Of a stretch of 11,048 nt of DNA, positions 1 through 7,683 are shown in pieces. The notes below the pieces were generated by a model. That model had not been told where the DNA came from, made no database searches, and saw only the letters and a program-made list of their open reading frames with translations. The position numbers and the translations under genes are program-made. Origin of the DNA: Cladophialophora immunda (Eukaryota > Ascomycota > Eurotiomycetes > Chaetothyriales > Herpotrichiellaceae); the NCBI RefSeq assembly GCF_000835495.1, contig NW_015622574.1, forward strand, positions 1 through 11,048, written 5' to 3'. How positions within the stretch are numbered: the stretch's first letter is position 1; each line of letters opens with the position of its first letter.

Positions 1-142
1 CCTCACACAGTCACCGCCTCTAGGTGACGTCGAACGAACCATCCGTGCCTCGCGCCCCAGCCAGGTGTCAGAACATCGATGGAAAAGCGGACGATGGCGA
101 GACGATCCGTCTCGAACCGCTCCCCAATCGACAGGTAATCCT

Positions 143-167
143 CTGGAGGTCGAATTTTAGCCTCCAG
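143..167. repeat. Small hairpin, 7-bp arms
   Basis: CTGGAGG (143-149) is followed after 11 nt by its exact reverse complement CCTCCAG (161-167). No function is assigned; an arm of this length may be chance. Confidence 0.4.
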
Positions 168-327
168 GGTGGACTCAAAAATCTGCTGTTCCGAAAGTGC
201 TTTTTGCCAAATTGCAAACGCTAATCAAAATTGTGTTCTTGGATTAGGTACCTAACATCGAAATTGTGTTGCGCCTTCGGGACAAGTTCGCGACCCCTCT
301 TGATTTTGGGTATTTGCGCGTCAGCTC

Positions 328-349
328 CTTTGAAGGTTTTTCTTCAAAG
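328..349. repeat. Hairpin, 8-bp perfect arms, 6-nt loop
   Basis: CTTTGAAG (328-335), loop GTTTTT, then CTTCAAAG (342-349) form a perfect 8-bp inverted repeat with a short T-rich loop. It lies in non-coding DNA. It is not interpreted as a terminator, because bacterial-type terminators are not expected in fungal nuclear DNA. Confidence 0.5.
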
Positions 350-1159
350 CAAGGTAGAACTAATCTTGCATCCGGGGCAATTTTGGTCATCGTGTATGTC
401 TAGTAGGATAAAGAATCAGATGAGTTGGTGAACTACATATGCCTCGCGAGAGGCCTAGCTCAAGATATGATCTTCACTCGATGGGGAGGATGAATCCGGC
501 GGGAAGGGGAGTAGCGCTTGTGGACCATCAATCATGAGAATGTCGCATGCAGCATTGCCACCAGCTTGCAGACGATAGTGCAGCCTGACGGCACGTTGAG
601 CTGCGAAGAGCGAACGCCACCCACAGGTGGCTTCAACCAGTAGAATAACCCACGTCCCGACGTGATGACATACCCTACGTGATGCGACGAAGCCCTACTA
701 CCTCATGATTTCATGGCACCGATTCTCGACCAGCATCCCTACATAATGTATTCGCGGGCTCAGAATGCTCTATGGGAGTCACACAATTAAATCTCTAGCC
801 GCATACTAAAATTACCAGCCACCACTTTCCTCAAGGTGGTGAATGCCTCCCGCACCGATCTTCACCATGGTTGAACACCACTCTGCACATGATGGCCGCA
901 CACTGAGAATAAACCTTCTAGACTTCAATCTGACTGATAAACATGCGGGTGTTACATAAGGCTAGCTTTGAACTAATTATTTGAAGGTTCGTGTCGACAT
1001 GCAGGGGCATGGGGGGATCTGCAAGGTACATCTGGAGATCATCCATACGAATGCGATACTAGCGCGTCATCCCTGTTACCCGTAATGCTTGGTTTCGTTG
1101 TCACCAATCGTGGACCCTGAAGGAAGCCCATAGACCCGGAATTTGACGCAAGGTGGCTT

Positions 1160-1176
1160 GACGCCACGTTGGCGTC
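1160..1176. repeat. Near-palindrome GACGCCA-CGT-TGGCGTC
   Basis: Seven-base perfect arms flank a 3-nt centre. A copy of TTGACGC starts just upstream (1144-1150) and recurs at 1158-1164, so the left arm is also part of a direct repeat. It lies about 72 bp before the transposase ATG. It could be a protein-binding palindrome of the element's promoter or of the flanking DNA. No function is claimed. Confidence 0.45.
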
Positions 1177-1205
1177 GTGTCGCTGCCCCCTGCGCCCCCA
1201 GATGC

Positions 1206-2987
1206 ACAGTGCGCCCTACCGGCATTCTGACACAAGGGTGAAATCCCATGGCGATCACGAAGCGTAATTTGACAAAACGCGATCCCCCTAAACGCAGAAC
1301 CTATGATACCTTGCCAGAGCGCAGCAGGTCCACCCTGTGGCGCCACGCCCGCGGGAGGCCATCGATCAAAGACAAGGGGGCAAATCAACAATACCTCACC
1401 CCCCTGCGAAGAGAAAGCTCTCGTCGAATACGTTCTACGATCCTCCAGGAATGGCTACCCGGTCTCTATCAAGTCCCTTCGCCTGCTAGCACAGGCCATT
1501 CGACGTCGACGATCCTCCCATTCCCAGGTCCCTACCGCTGATGACGAGGTGAAGCCTCCCGGCAAGAATTGGCCCCAGGGGTTTTACAAGCGTCACCCAG
1601 AACTGAAAGCCAAAAGAGTGAAGGCCTTGGATTGGGATCGCCATGATCGGAACATCCGTGACAAAATAAGAGAGTGGTTCGATGTGGTGAGACCGATCCT
1701 GAATAACCCCGATGTCCTACCGGAAAATGTCTACAATATGGACGAGACCGGGATCATGCTCTGTTTCCTGGCCTCGAAAAAGGTTGTCGTCGACCACGAC
1801 GACCCGACCAATTGTCGAGGGGCTGGGGTGAAGCGTGAACTGGTAACGGCCATTGAATGCATCTCGGCCGATGGTCGAGCCCTCCGGCCACTAATCATCT
1901 GGGCGGCGTCAACCCACCGCAGTAATTGGACCACCCATCCCACCCCCGGATGGCACTTTGCCTGCTCGGAAAGTGGACGCACCAATAAGGCTATTAGTCT
2001 GCACTGGATTCAACATGTCTTCGATCCCTCCACCAGAACTCGAGCCAATGGTCGACCTCGCGTGCTCATCAACGACGGCTTTGGAACACACGAATCCGAA
2101 GAGATCCTGAAGTTCTGTTTCGAGAACAACATCATTCTGTGCCGACTCCCGTCACATACCTCGCACAAACTCCAACCGTGCGATCTCACCGTTTTTAGTT
2201 CCCTCAAAGGTGCTTATCGTGAACAGGTCGAGAACTTGTACCGTGGCGGCGCTAACACCGTAGGCAAGCAGCACTTTACCCTGCTTTACAGCCGGGCACG
2301 CGACGAAGCTTTCACACCGCGGAACATCAAGTCCGCTTGGTGCAAGGCGGGCCTCCACCCGTTTAACCCGGACCGGGTGCCTAATGACATCCAGCCACCA
2401 TTCGCCGAGGAAACTGGTCCTCGGACACAGACCGTGAATGTAGAACTTCCATTGCCGAATGACCTGCTAACCACCCCTACCACTTCGGAAGGTATCACAT
2501 TGCTGAGCAAGCAGCTGGAACAGGATATCGGTGATCTTGACAGCCCGGTCAAACGACGATTCGCCAAATTGGACCATGCGGTTCAAAAATTAGGTGCTGA
2601 CCATGCGCTCCTCTGGTCGGACAACGAGAACTTGCTCAAGCAAAACAATGAGAAAAAGACGCGAGCATCGACGAAGTCCACCGTGATCGGAAGGGCCAAG
2701 ATCATGACTTATGATGACATTTTGGCAGCCCGGAACGAGCGTGCAGCCCAGGACTCTGGCAGTGTGGGCCGAGCCAGAAAACCCGGCAGACGTCCAAAAC
2801 CAGGTGCCAAACCTCCCAAATCTCTTAAGTGCATTTCAGATGCTGTCCCACAAGCCCAGGAACTTGGAAAGGGCATGAGCGAGATTGATTCCACGAGACT
2901 GGAAAGTTATTGTTCCGTTTTGCGATTCTAATTGTTCTTTCAAGCCCTCCTTGCTAGATTCGCAATATCTTGGGTATCGCGTACTGT
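1206..2987 (+). mobile_element. Fot1/pogo-like DNA transposon, ends uncertain
   Basis: The element is certain from its transposase; the ends are only tentative. The best terminal-repeat candidate pairs ACAGTGCGCCCTACC (1206-1220) with the reverse complement of 2973-2987 (ACAGTACGCGATACC), 12 of 15 matching, which would give an element of about 1.78 kb, near the usual size of Fot1-type elements. Against this, similarity stops after 15 bases, and the flanks are GC on the left and AA on the right rather than the TA duplication expected for the Tc1/mariner-pogo superfamily. The true ends may lie elsewhere or be eroded. The coding part shows no obvious C-to-T repeat-induced point-mutation damage: GC content is normal and there are no internal stops besides the frameshift. 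Confidence 0.4.
1248..2931 (+). pseudogene. Fot1/pogo-type DD35D transposase, one frameshift
   Basis: Cut-and-paste transposase acting in the nucleus. Reading begins at ATG 1248 with a basic N-terminus and a helix-turn-helix/GRPS region (YDTLPERSRSTLWRHARGRP). It then passes a six-C run (1399-1404), where one extra base moves the rest into the next frame. With one C fewer, QQYLTP would join directly to CEEKALVEYV, as in relatives, giving about 560 residues, a normal full length. Next come a CENP-B-type helix-turn-helix (WPQGFYKRHPEL, about 1570-1605) and the DDE catalytic domain: D in YNMDETG (1741), D in INDGFGTH (2074) and D in LQPCDLTVF (2182), spaced D-110-D-35-D as in Fot1. A basic AT-hook-like tail (RKPGRRPKPG) lies near 2776-2805. 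The catalytic residues are intact, so this is a recent or barely decayed copy. The extra C could also be a sequencing error. The ATG at 1303 in the downstream frame is unlikely to be the native start because it skips the HTH. Confidence 0.9.
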
Positions 2988-3596
2988 AACCGCTCACGGT
3001 AAAGGGAAAGGCATCTTTCGCGAACGCGGCTTCGGGGGATTTCTTTTCGAGAACGGCAGACGATGACTGGTGAGTTGTCCTCGGGATTGATTATTTCAAT
3101 AGTTAACAGGCAGGAAGCAAGGCACCCAGATTTGGCGAACAAGAAGTCGAAATCGTCATGAAGGAGCCTGTCCTGCGCACGATCAGAGCAACATCAAGTG
3201 TTGCAAGAGGGCTGGAACAGCTTTCCATTGAGCCCTGTTTCAAAATCGAGGAAGAACGCTAAGCTTTTTACGAGCTCCCGTGCAAATTTCAAGTGCTGTA
3301 CCCGGGCCATAGGCACAGTACCGGAGCGATGATGTTTTCTTTTCCAATAGTTTAGGGATTCTTTGTGGCTTCTTCATAAAATAATCTTTCGTGTCTTCAA
3401 CCTCGATACGTTTTGTGCGTGCACCGTCAGGTGTTTCAGTAGGCAGTCTTCGTGTGTGTAATAAATCGGAAACCTTCGAGAAAGCTTTTGGGACCGAAAG
3501 GATGGCCATCGCTGAGCGCAGCTGCGCAGCAAGACGGGTTCCAGGCTGTTCGCGCTAGGCAGGAAAAGCGCGCCAATAATCTCGCGTTTGCAATAC
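2932..3596. other. Intergenic stretch, weak minus-strand ORF only
   Basis: This holds the proposed right end of the transposon, the first TACTGTA heptamer (2982-2988) and a small hairpin GCAACA-TCAAG-TGTTGC (about 3187-3203). An 89-codon minus-strand frame (3509 to 3240) opens with an ATG that has a purine at -3 (GCGATGGCC). It gives a lysine/arginine-rich protein with no recognised domain. This is chance-level length, so it is not called as a gene. Confidence 0.5.
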
Positions 3597-4358
3597 ATGA
3601 TAGAGTCATGTGATTATTGGCAGCACCAAGGAAATGCGCATAACCTCGAAGACACTCTCAGAGCCCTCGCCCTAACGAAACACGCATTGGGCAACGACAG
3701 CGAGTTGCAAATCGTAGCACAAAAAGGCCCCGCAGTACGGTCGCCTCGAAGAGTTTTTCAGTCTGCGAAATTACGAGGAATTCAAATTCTACGCGGCATC
3801 CTTTTAGGCGAGGCGAGGCGTACGCTAACGGAGCAGGTCAAAGGTGCTTTGAATTCAAATTCAACACACACCTATCGAGCACGTCCTCTCCATGCTTCAC
3901 TCGTCCTTAATGGTCGTCTCTGCGCCGCGCGGCAAAGGCGCCCGCCAAGACCACTTCAGTTTTCTGCTAGTCATTGTTTCGACAGATTCCACCAGCAGAT
4001 TTTAGGAGACATGCCTTTCCACACCTCTCCTTCTGCGAAACTCGAAAACGCCATGATCCGGCGGGTCTCTTTTAGAATCTCCGAAGAGATATTCGGGCAA
4101 AGCGAAGGCATTCTCCCCTTCTTATATGTACAAAGACTGGAGACTGCTCGATTGCTAATGTCGAGATATGACAGCGCGCTCGCTACACGATATTCTTTCC
4201 CTTCATCCTGCCTACCGCGTCAGCATTCTACCGAACTTACCTCGCGATCAACACCGAACGCGTATTGCCTCCAGCGGAGACGACGGATGCATGGTGTCTG
4301 TATTTTACCTTTCCTGCTGTCGTCGGCTTCGATTGAGCTTGGGGTATACAAAGGATGA
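3597..4358 (+). CDS. Unrecognised 253-residue open frame
   Basis: An ATG at 3597 opens a 253-residue frame ending at TGA 4356-4358. No known domain is recognised. The protein is basic and arginine-rich in the middle (a RRPPRP patch about one half along), without a signal peptide or clear membrane segment, and ends with a hydrophobic stretch (ILPFLLSSASIELGV). The start context is poor (T at -3) and codon use shows little of the C-ending bias expected of a well-expressed fungal gene. In its favour, an uninterrupted run of about 254 codons is unlikely by chance in 11 kb. It could be a lineage-specific gene, an exon of a larger gene, or a decayed coding sequence. A 12-bp direct repeat GAATTCAAATTC (3778 and 3851) and a GGCGAGGCGAGGCG run (3808-3821) lie inside it. 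Confidence 0.3.
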   Translation: MIESCDYWQHQGNAHNLEDTLRALALTKHALGNDSELQIVAQKGPAVRSPRRVFQSAKLRGIQILRGILLGEARRTLTEQVKGALNSNSTHTYRARPLHASLVLNGRLCAARQRRPPRPLQFSASHCFDRFHQQILGDMPFHTSPSAKLENAMIRRVSFRISEEIFGQSEGILPFLYVQRLETARLLMSRYDSALATRYSFPSSCLPRQHSTELTSRSTPNAYCLQRRRRMHGVCILPFLLSSASIELGVYKG

Positions 4359-4572
4359 AAAAGAGGAATAACTTGTAATACGCGCAGCTGCTATACTGTA
4401 CATACATGCTTGCACATGACAATGTCGCGGCGGGTTGCGGCAAGACGTCTGGTGGAAGACGGGGTAAAGGGAACTCCTTTGGACTGAACGCTGTGGAATA
4501 TTCTGGAAATTGACGGTGAAACAACCCAACACGACTAGTCGACTCAATACCTGTTGGAGGAGAGTTGTGACC

Positions 4573-4962
4573 ATGCTGTATTCAGCAGCAGCGCAGGATG
4601 GAATGGCTTATTCAAATAGCATCGCAACCGCGAACTACGGTCACCAATTCCAGAACAGCTGTAACAATCCTTTTCTGAAACATGCCCCCTTCTCCCCGGG
4701 GACCCAGCGGGCCACATCCACACCAAGACAAGCTGAAGGGTTTGCAAGAGGCGGACTTGGGGTGAAACGAATACAACAACGATTCTTAGGAACGGATCTG
4801 CTGCTTGATCCAATGGAAGGCGATGCCGAACAGCAAGTCAATTGCGAGAGACACCTGGCTCGTCTCGCGCTGCAGCAAAGGGGGAAGGCGTGGCCACTGA
4901 TCCGTGGGCGCGCTATCGCGGTCCAAAGTGTCCCGAATCTGACTTTGACGGCTGACGCCTGA
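4573..4962 (+). CDS. Unrecognised 129-residue open frame
   Basis: The ATG at 4573 has a good context (GACCATG, A at -3) and opens a 129-residue frame to TGA 4960-4962. No domain, signal peptide or membrane span is recognised; the N-terminal third is rich in Ser, Asn and Ala, and the rest is polar with several Arg. Frames of this length arise by chance in a window this size, and the opposite strand is also open over much of it (5066 to 4641, without an ATG start). It lies about 210 bp after the 253-residue frame on the same strand, and a TACTGTA site at 4394 falls between them. It may be a small species-specific gene or nothing. Confidence 0.2.
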   Translation: MLYSAAAQDGMAYSNSIATANYGHQFQNSCNNPFLKHAPFSPGTQRATSTPRQAEGFARGGLGVKRIQQRFLGTDLLLDPMEGDAEQQVNCERHLARLALQQRGKAWPLIRGRAIAVQSVPNLTLTADA

Positions 4963-6099
4963 CCGTTGATTTGTTGAGACCGCGAGGATCGAGAAGGCGA
5001 GGAAGAGACATTAAAACGCGAGTGACAACATACCACCCTCACGCCTAACGGCTCTGAGTTGCCCACATTTTAACGAGGGAGCAATTGGTCGGATATGTTG
5101 GCCAACTCGCACGCTGCCGCCGAGCTGGACCTATAACGTCTCCGCCGAGTCTTCGTCCACCTCAGCAATCTTCCATCTCCACAATAAAGGGTGAAGCTGG
5201 GACATTTCACTGACTTCTAGCAAAATCCCGAGGCGGTGTTCTCAGTACGAGAGCAGTAAGTTACAAGGCGACTATGCCGTGATGCGGCCGGAAGCGAAGC
5301 TTTTGTCGCAAACACACATGAGTTCAGTTCACCACCAGCCTTAGTTCTCTAGATTATACGTTGACCGCTCCTCTAGGGTCTATTAGTGTAGTTCGGATGT
5401 GCCTTCAAGGCCTATGTACAGTATCTGCGGCCGCTTGGGCAAGCTTCCGATTTCTCCGACACACAAAAAGGAAGGAATTGCGGCCTAGCTCGTCAACTTT
5501 TGCACGCGTATGTCTCGTCTCGAAGACCAGGATCTTACTTACTTTGCGGTCTAAGAATACTTTGATTTTCAAGTCTTCGTCCATAGATTATTCACTAAGA
5601 GTAGCTTCTACTGTAAAACATTCCAGACTTCTAGTGTGATTGGGGAAGCGTCCTTTCTTCCTCTAAGACGTTGATCGTGAAGGGACAAGATCTCGCCATT
5701 ACGCTGACCTTCACCTGTTTAATTGCAGCATTAAAGTCCTGAATCATATACTCATGGATATTCGCAAATTCGAGACTTAAGATGTTCGACTTCCGCTCAG
5801 TGGCTGCTAGTCTTCTTGTCTTGTCTTCATAAAGACTTCTCAAGGCGAGCGGCCCTCTTGCATATTGATTCTATACCACAATAAATGAAGTAGATAGTTC
5901 CCACTGTAAAGCCTCTGAATGAGGTAGGAAAGAGTAGGAGACGTTCAGTCGCATCTGCCGAAATGAAACCCACGTGAAACTACCCAAGATTCAGCGTTCG
6001 GAGAGGTAACACCATTGATAGAGTGTTGTAACAACGACATTTATAGGTTTGGTAACGTCTTTGGTTCCGTTGGTTCCGTTGACCCGGCTGTGAAGCTTT
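4963..6099. other. Intergenic stretch, no supported gene
   Basis: About 1.1 kb. A 92-codon plus frame (5361-5639) starts with TTG and is rich in Ser and Arg; it is not credible. A minus-strand frame (about 5872 to 5631) has a more protein-like composition (LEFANIHEYMIQDFNAAIK) but no ATG at its head, so at best it is an exon or remnant. Also present: TACTGTA sites at 5417 and 5609, a CACGTG at 5971-5976, and a 9-bp tandem duplication TTGGTTCCG at 6061-6078. Confidence 0.5.
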
Positions 6100-6558
6100 T
6101 CAAACACCTAGGAACACCCGAGGTCCTTCCCGTTCAGACAATAGGTATTCCAGCCGGACTTGTGGACTTTCTCGTGGCTTTAGAAGATTGTCGATACGGT
6201 GGTAGAGGTCACTGGAGCTGGCAGGGCACAATGATTGCCAGCGCTGCGTGGCATCAGGGAGCTGGCCAGGTTGCTGAGTATAGCCTTTGACCCGATTGTC
6301 AAGGTCTTCCTTCTTTTCTGTAGCTCCAAGCCTTTCGTATTCATGTAGGAGTAGAGCAGCCCAAGGCAAGATGCCAGGCCTATAGATTTGGTTGGCACTT
6401 CCAACTATGGTTTCAAGAATGGTTTTTCTCTGGTCGTACATCTCCCGCTCCTCATATCTTCTCACCAATTTGAGAGCCAGTGGTTGAAATGCAGGCCCAA
6501 GCTCCCCGTTTCTAACGTGTTCATCCCACTTCTCTTGCAAATTTTCAAGGGACGGCAT
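6100..6558 (-). CDS. Hypothetical 152-residue, helix-rich protein
   Basis: The minus-strand ATG at 6558 (AGTAATGCC, G at -3) opens a 152-residue frame. The frame continues upstream to another ATG at 6642, but those extra 28 codons are almost wholly translated from a 17-bp tandem repeat whose unit is not a multiple of three. The downstream ATG, MPSLENLQEKW, is therefore preferred. The protein is polar and predicted by eye to be largely helical (KLVRRYEEREMYDQRKTI; LLLHEYERLGATEKKEDLD), with no signal peptide, membrane segment or recognised domain, so it is probably soluble and intracellular. It is divergent from the gene at 6829. No function is assigned. It could be an exon of a longer gene, though no strong splice signals were seen. 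Confidence 0.5.
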   Translation of the reverse strand: MPSLENLQEKWDEHVRNGELGPAFQPLALKLVRRYEEREMYDQRKTILETIVGSANQIYRPGILPWAALLLHEYERLGATEKKEDLDNRVKGYTQQPGQLPDATQRWQSLCPASSSDLYHRIDNLLKPRESPQVRLEYLLSEREGPRVFLGV

Positions 6559-6560
6559 TA

Positions 6561-6628
6561 CTTTGAGAGTTGAGAAACTTTGAGGGTTGAGAAACTTTGA
6601 GGGTTGAGAAACTTTGAGAGTTTGAAGG
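6561..6628. repeat. 17-bp tandem repeat, three copies plus one partial
   Basis: The unit CTTTGAGRGTTGAGAAA occurs at 6561-6577, 6578-6594 and 6595-6611, with a diverged fourth copy (CTTTGAGAGTTTGAAGG) at 6612-6628. Copies two and three are identical; copy one differs by G to A at one position. The array ends 2 bp before the minus-strand ATG at 6558, so it forms the 5' leader or core promoter of that gene, and copy-number change would alter its leader length. Confidence 0.85.
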
Positions 6629-6707
6629 GAGAAGTGCAACATTAAGCATGGACGATGTCTTGGCGGGAGCCTAATTCGTGGCCAAATCCCGTTACACCTT
6701 GGTGCTA

Positions 6708-6771
6708 CTTTACAGTACAGTATCTCTCAAAACTTGCAAGGATCATCCTTTCTAACTCACGTACTGTAAAG
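6708..6771. repeat. 11-bp perfect inverted repeat around TACTGTA
   Basis: CTTTACAGTAC (6708-6718) and GTACTGTAAAG (6761-6771) are exact reverse complements, separated by 42 bp. A further overlapping TACAGTA (6716-6722) adjoins the left arm. It lies 58-120 bp upstream of the ATG at 6829. It could be paired binding sites for a dimeric regulator or the ends of a very small inverted-repeat element. Confidence 0.7.
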
Positions 6772-6828
6772 CATCCCGCCTTCCTGTCAATCATAACATC
6801 ACCAAGATCACTTATTTACTCCCTTGTA

Positions 6829-7110
6829 ATGCCTGACTTTCGCCAGGCTCCAAGCTCCGTTTTACCATCCGTGGTGTGGCCTAAAATTCCTGAGGGCCAC
6901 AAACGTGTTACTTGGCGCTCTAAGGTCTGTGAAGGGCCTTTCAGTTACAGCAGTTCTGCCGTCTTGAAGCTGATTTGGAATTTCAAACAGAATGGAACTT
7001 TATTGTATGACGACTACCGCGAGATGGAACCAGGAGCGTGTCGCAAGCTAGAGTTGGAACTCAGACGTCATGGTCACCAAAACCAGCCAACGATTACTTG
7101 CGACGATTGA
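6829..7110 (+). CDS. Short hypothetical protein with YDDY-PGA motif
   Basis: The ATG at 6829 (MPDFRQAPSSVLP) opens a frame to TGA 7108-7110: 93 residues unspliced, 71 if the likely intron 6925-6990 is removed. Splicing joins HKRVTWRSK to NGTLLYDDYREMEPGA. From memory, that junction resembles a recurrent pattern in small uncharacterised ascomycete proteins: a W-x-C-x-C-G stretch followed closely by YDD[FY] and PGA. Here the cysteines of that pattern appear as Ser and Asn, so the copy may be diverged. No biochemical role is known to me. The frame also has an upstream ATG at 6655 (151 residues), but that extension crosses the inverted repeat and reads poorly as protein. The C-terminus (HQNQPTITCDD) is short, and more exons downstream are possible. 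It is divergent from the gene at 6558. Confidence 0.5.
   Translation: MPDFRQAPSSVLPSVVWPKIPEGHKRVTWRSKVCEGPFSYSSSAVLKLIWNFKQNGTLLYDDYREMEPGACRKLELELRRHGHQNQPTITCDD
6925..6990 (+). other. Likely 66-nt spliceosomal intron
   Basis: AAG|GTCTGT at the 5' end, CTGAT (6970-6974, branch A 17 nt before the end) and AAACAG at the 3' end fit a short fungal intron. The length is a multiple of three with no stop, so the frame remains open if it is retained. Removal restores a compact KRVTW...YDDY arrangement, which is the main reason for calling it. Confidence 0.5.
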
Positions 7111-7562
7111 GATCCGTCGTGCTATCTTGCACTTAATGATGCATTTCTGCTTACGGTACACAAACGCTCAAGCTGTTATTGTACGGGTCTGGATCAGAAC
7201 AGCGTGAGAGTCCTACTGCGAGTACTGATCCATGTGTCGTGCGTCCTGCATTCTGTGTCGTGGCTCTTTGAGCTACATCTTGTCAATCACCCTATGTAGC
7301 CTAATCAGCAAGCTTCCTGTGCCTGTTGAAAAACTGTACGTAGAGAATACACTGGCTGGTCAATACCTGTCTTCAACCCGTGACAATATCCGTTAAAGGT
7401 GAAACTAGTTTTGCAAACGGCTGTAAAATCCACCGCTCCTCCTGACCTGTTCGGTTTTGTAAAGCCACGTCCAATAGAGAAAAACCAGTTTTTGACCGGA
7501 AACCATTACCGTCGTCATCTGCACGGATCCGGAAGGGAGAGGGTCGTAGGCGGGCGATGGTC

Positions 7563-7683
7563 CACGTGAAGTGTCCGATACTCGCTACAGTATCGTGTCC
7601 AGATAATCACGTGCTACATTCCAAGACATCTGTATTTTCGGTCTTGTAATGGCGATACTCAAATCCACATAAAAACTCACGTG
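7563..7683. promoter_or_regulatory. Cluster of three CACGTG E-boxes
   Basis: CACGTG occurs at 7563-7568, 7608-7613 and 7678-7683; the third is embedded in TCACGTGA. A given palindromic 6-mer is expected about 2.7 times in 11 kb; three fall within 121 bp here and only one other (5971) was noticed in the window. bHLH factors of the Cbf1/Pho4/USF kind bind this core. The cluster is about 590-710 bp upstream of the SAE2-family ATG, and its target gene is not determined. Confidence 0.45.
7576..7595. repeat. Hairpin between two CACGTG boxes
   Basis: CGATACT (7576-7582), a 6-nt loop CGCTAC, and AGTATCG (7589-7595) form a perfect 7-bp inverted repeat that includes a TACAGTA heptamer. GTGTCC lies on its left (7571-7576) and again on its right (7595-7600), and CACGTG boxes stand 7 nt and 12 nt outside the arms. 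Confidence 0.55.

Larger units (their letters stand above)
1..1205. other. Intergenic stretch, no gene recognised
   Basis: About 1.2 kb left of the transposon. Open frames here are under 70 codons and begin at GTG or TTG rather than ATG, and none gives a recognisable protein. The stretch holds three clean small hairpins (listed separately) and a weaker one near 821-842 (CCACCACTTT / AAGGTGGTG). A CAG|GTAATC sequence near 132-139 could be a splice donor of a gene entering from the left edge, but the frame upstream is closed by TAG at 21-23, so this is not supported. Confidence 0.6.
6559..6828. promoter_or_regulatory. Putative shared promoter of divergent genes
   Basis: A 270-bp gap separates the two outward-facing ATGs (6558 minus, 6829 plus). 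It contains the 17-bp tandem repeat on the left side and, on the right, the inverted repeat with three TACTGTA-type heptamers. Bidirectional control is an inference from the layout. No TATA box is clear. The plus frame also has an in-frame ATG at 6655; if that were the true start, the inverted repeat would be coding. Confidence 0.4.

Noticed and set aside
24..431. Two open frames of 66 codons at the left edge
   Set aside because: They start with GTG and TTG, are short, and give no recognisable protein; such starts are not expected in fungal nuclear genes.
1399..1404. Programmed +1 ribosomal frameshifting at the C run of the transposase
   Set aside because: Fot1/pogo transposases are normally a single frame and no recoding signal was recognised; a chance one-base insertion or read error in a homopolymer is simpler.
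1731..2894. Minus-strand frames across the transposase
   Set aside because: Shadows of the DD35D transposase frame; no independent motif.
1248..2931. Heavy repeat-induced point mutation of the transposon
   Set aside because: The coding region keeps normal GC content and no in-frame stops, unlike RIP-damaged copies.
3778..3862. Direct repeat GAATTCAAATTC, two copies 73 bp apart
   Set aside because: A few exact 12-mers shared within 11 kb are expected by chance; no duplication of the flanks.
4641..5066. Minus-strand frame of 141 codons opposite 4573-4962
   Set aside because: GTG start and low-complexity Ser/Cys/Arg composition; at most one strand is coding here and the other has the better ATG.
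5361..5639. Plus-strand frame of 92 codons
   Set aside because: TTG start, Ser/Arg-rich random-looking composition and no homology recognised.
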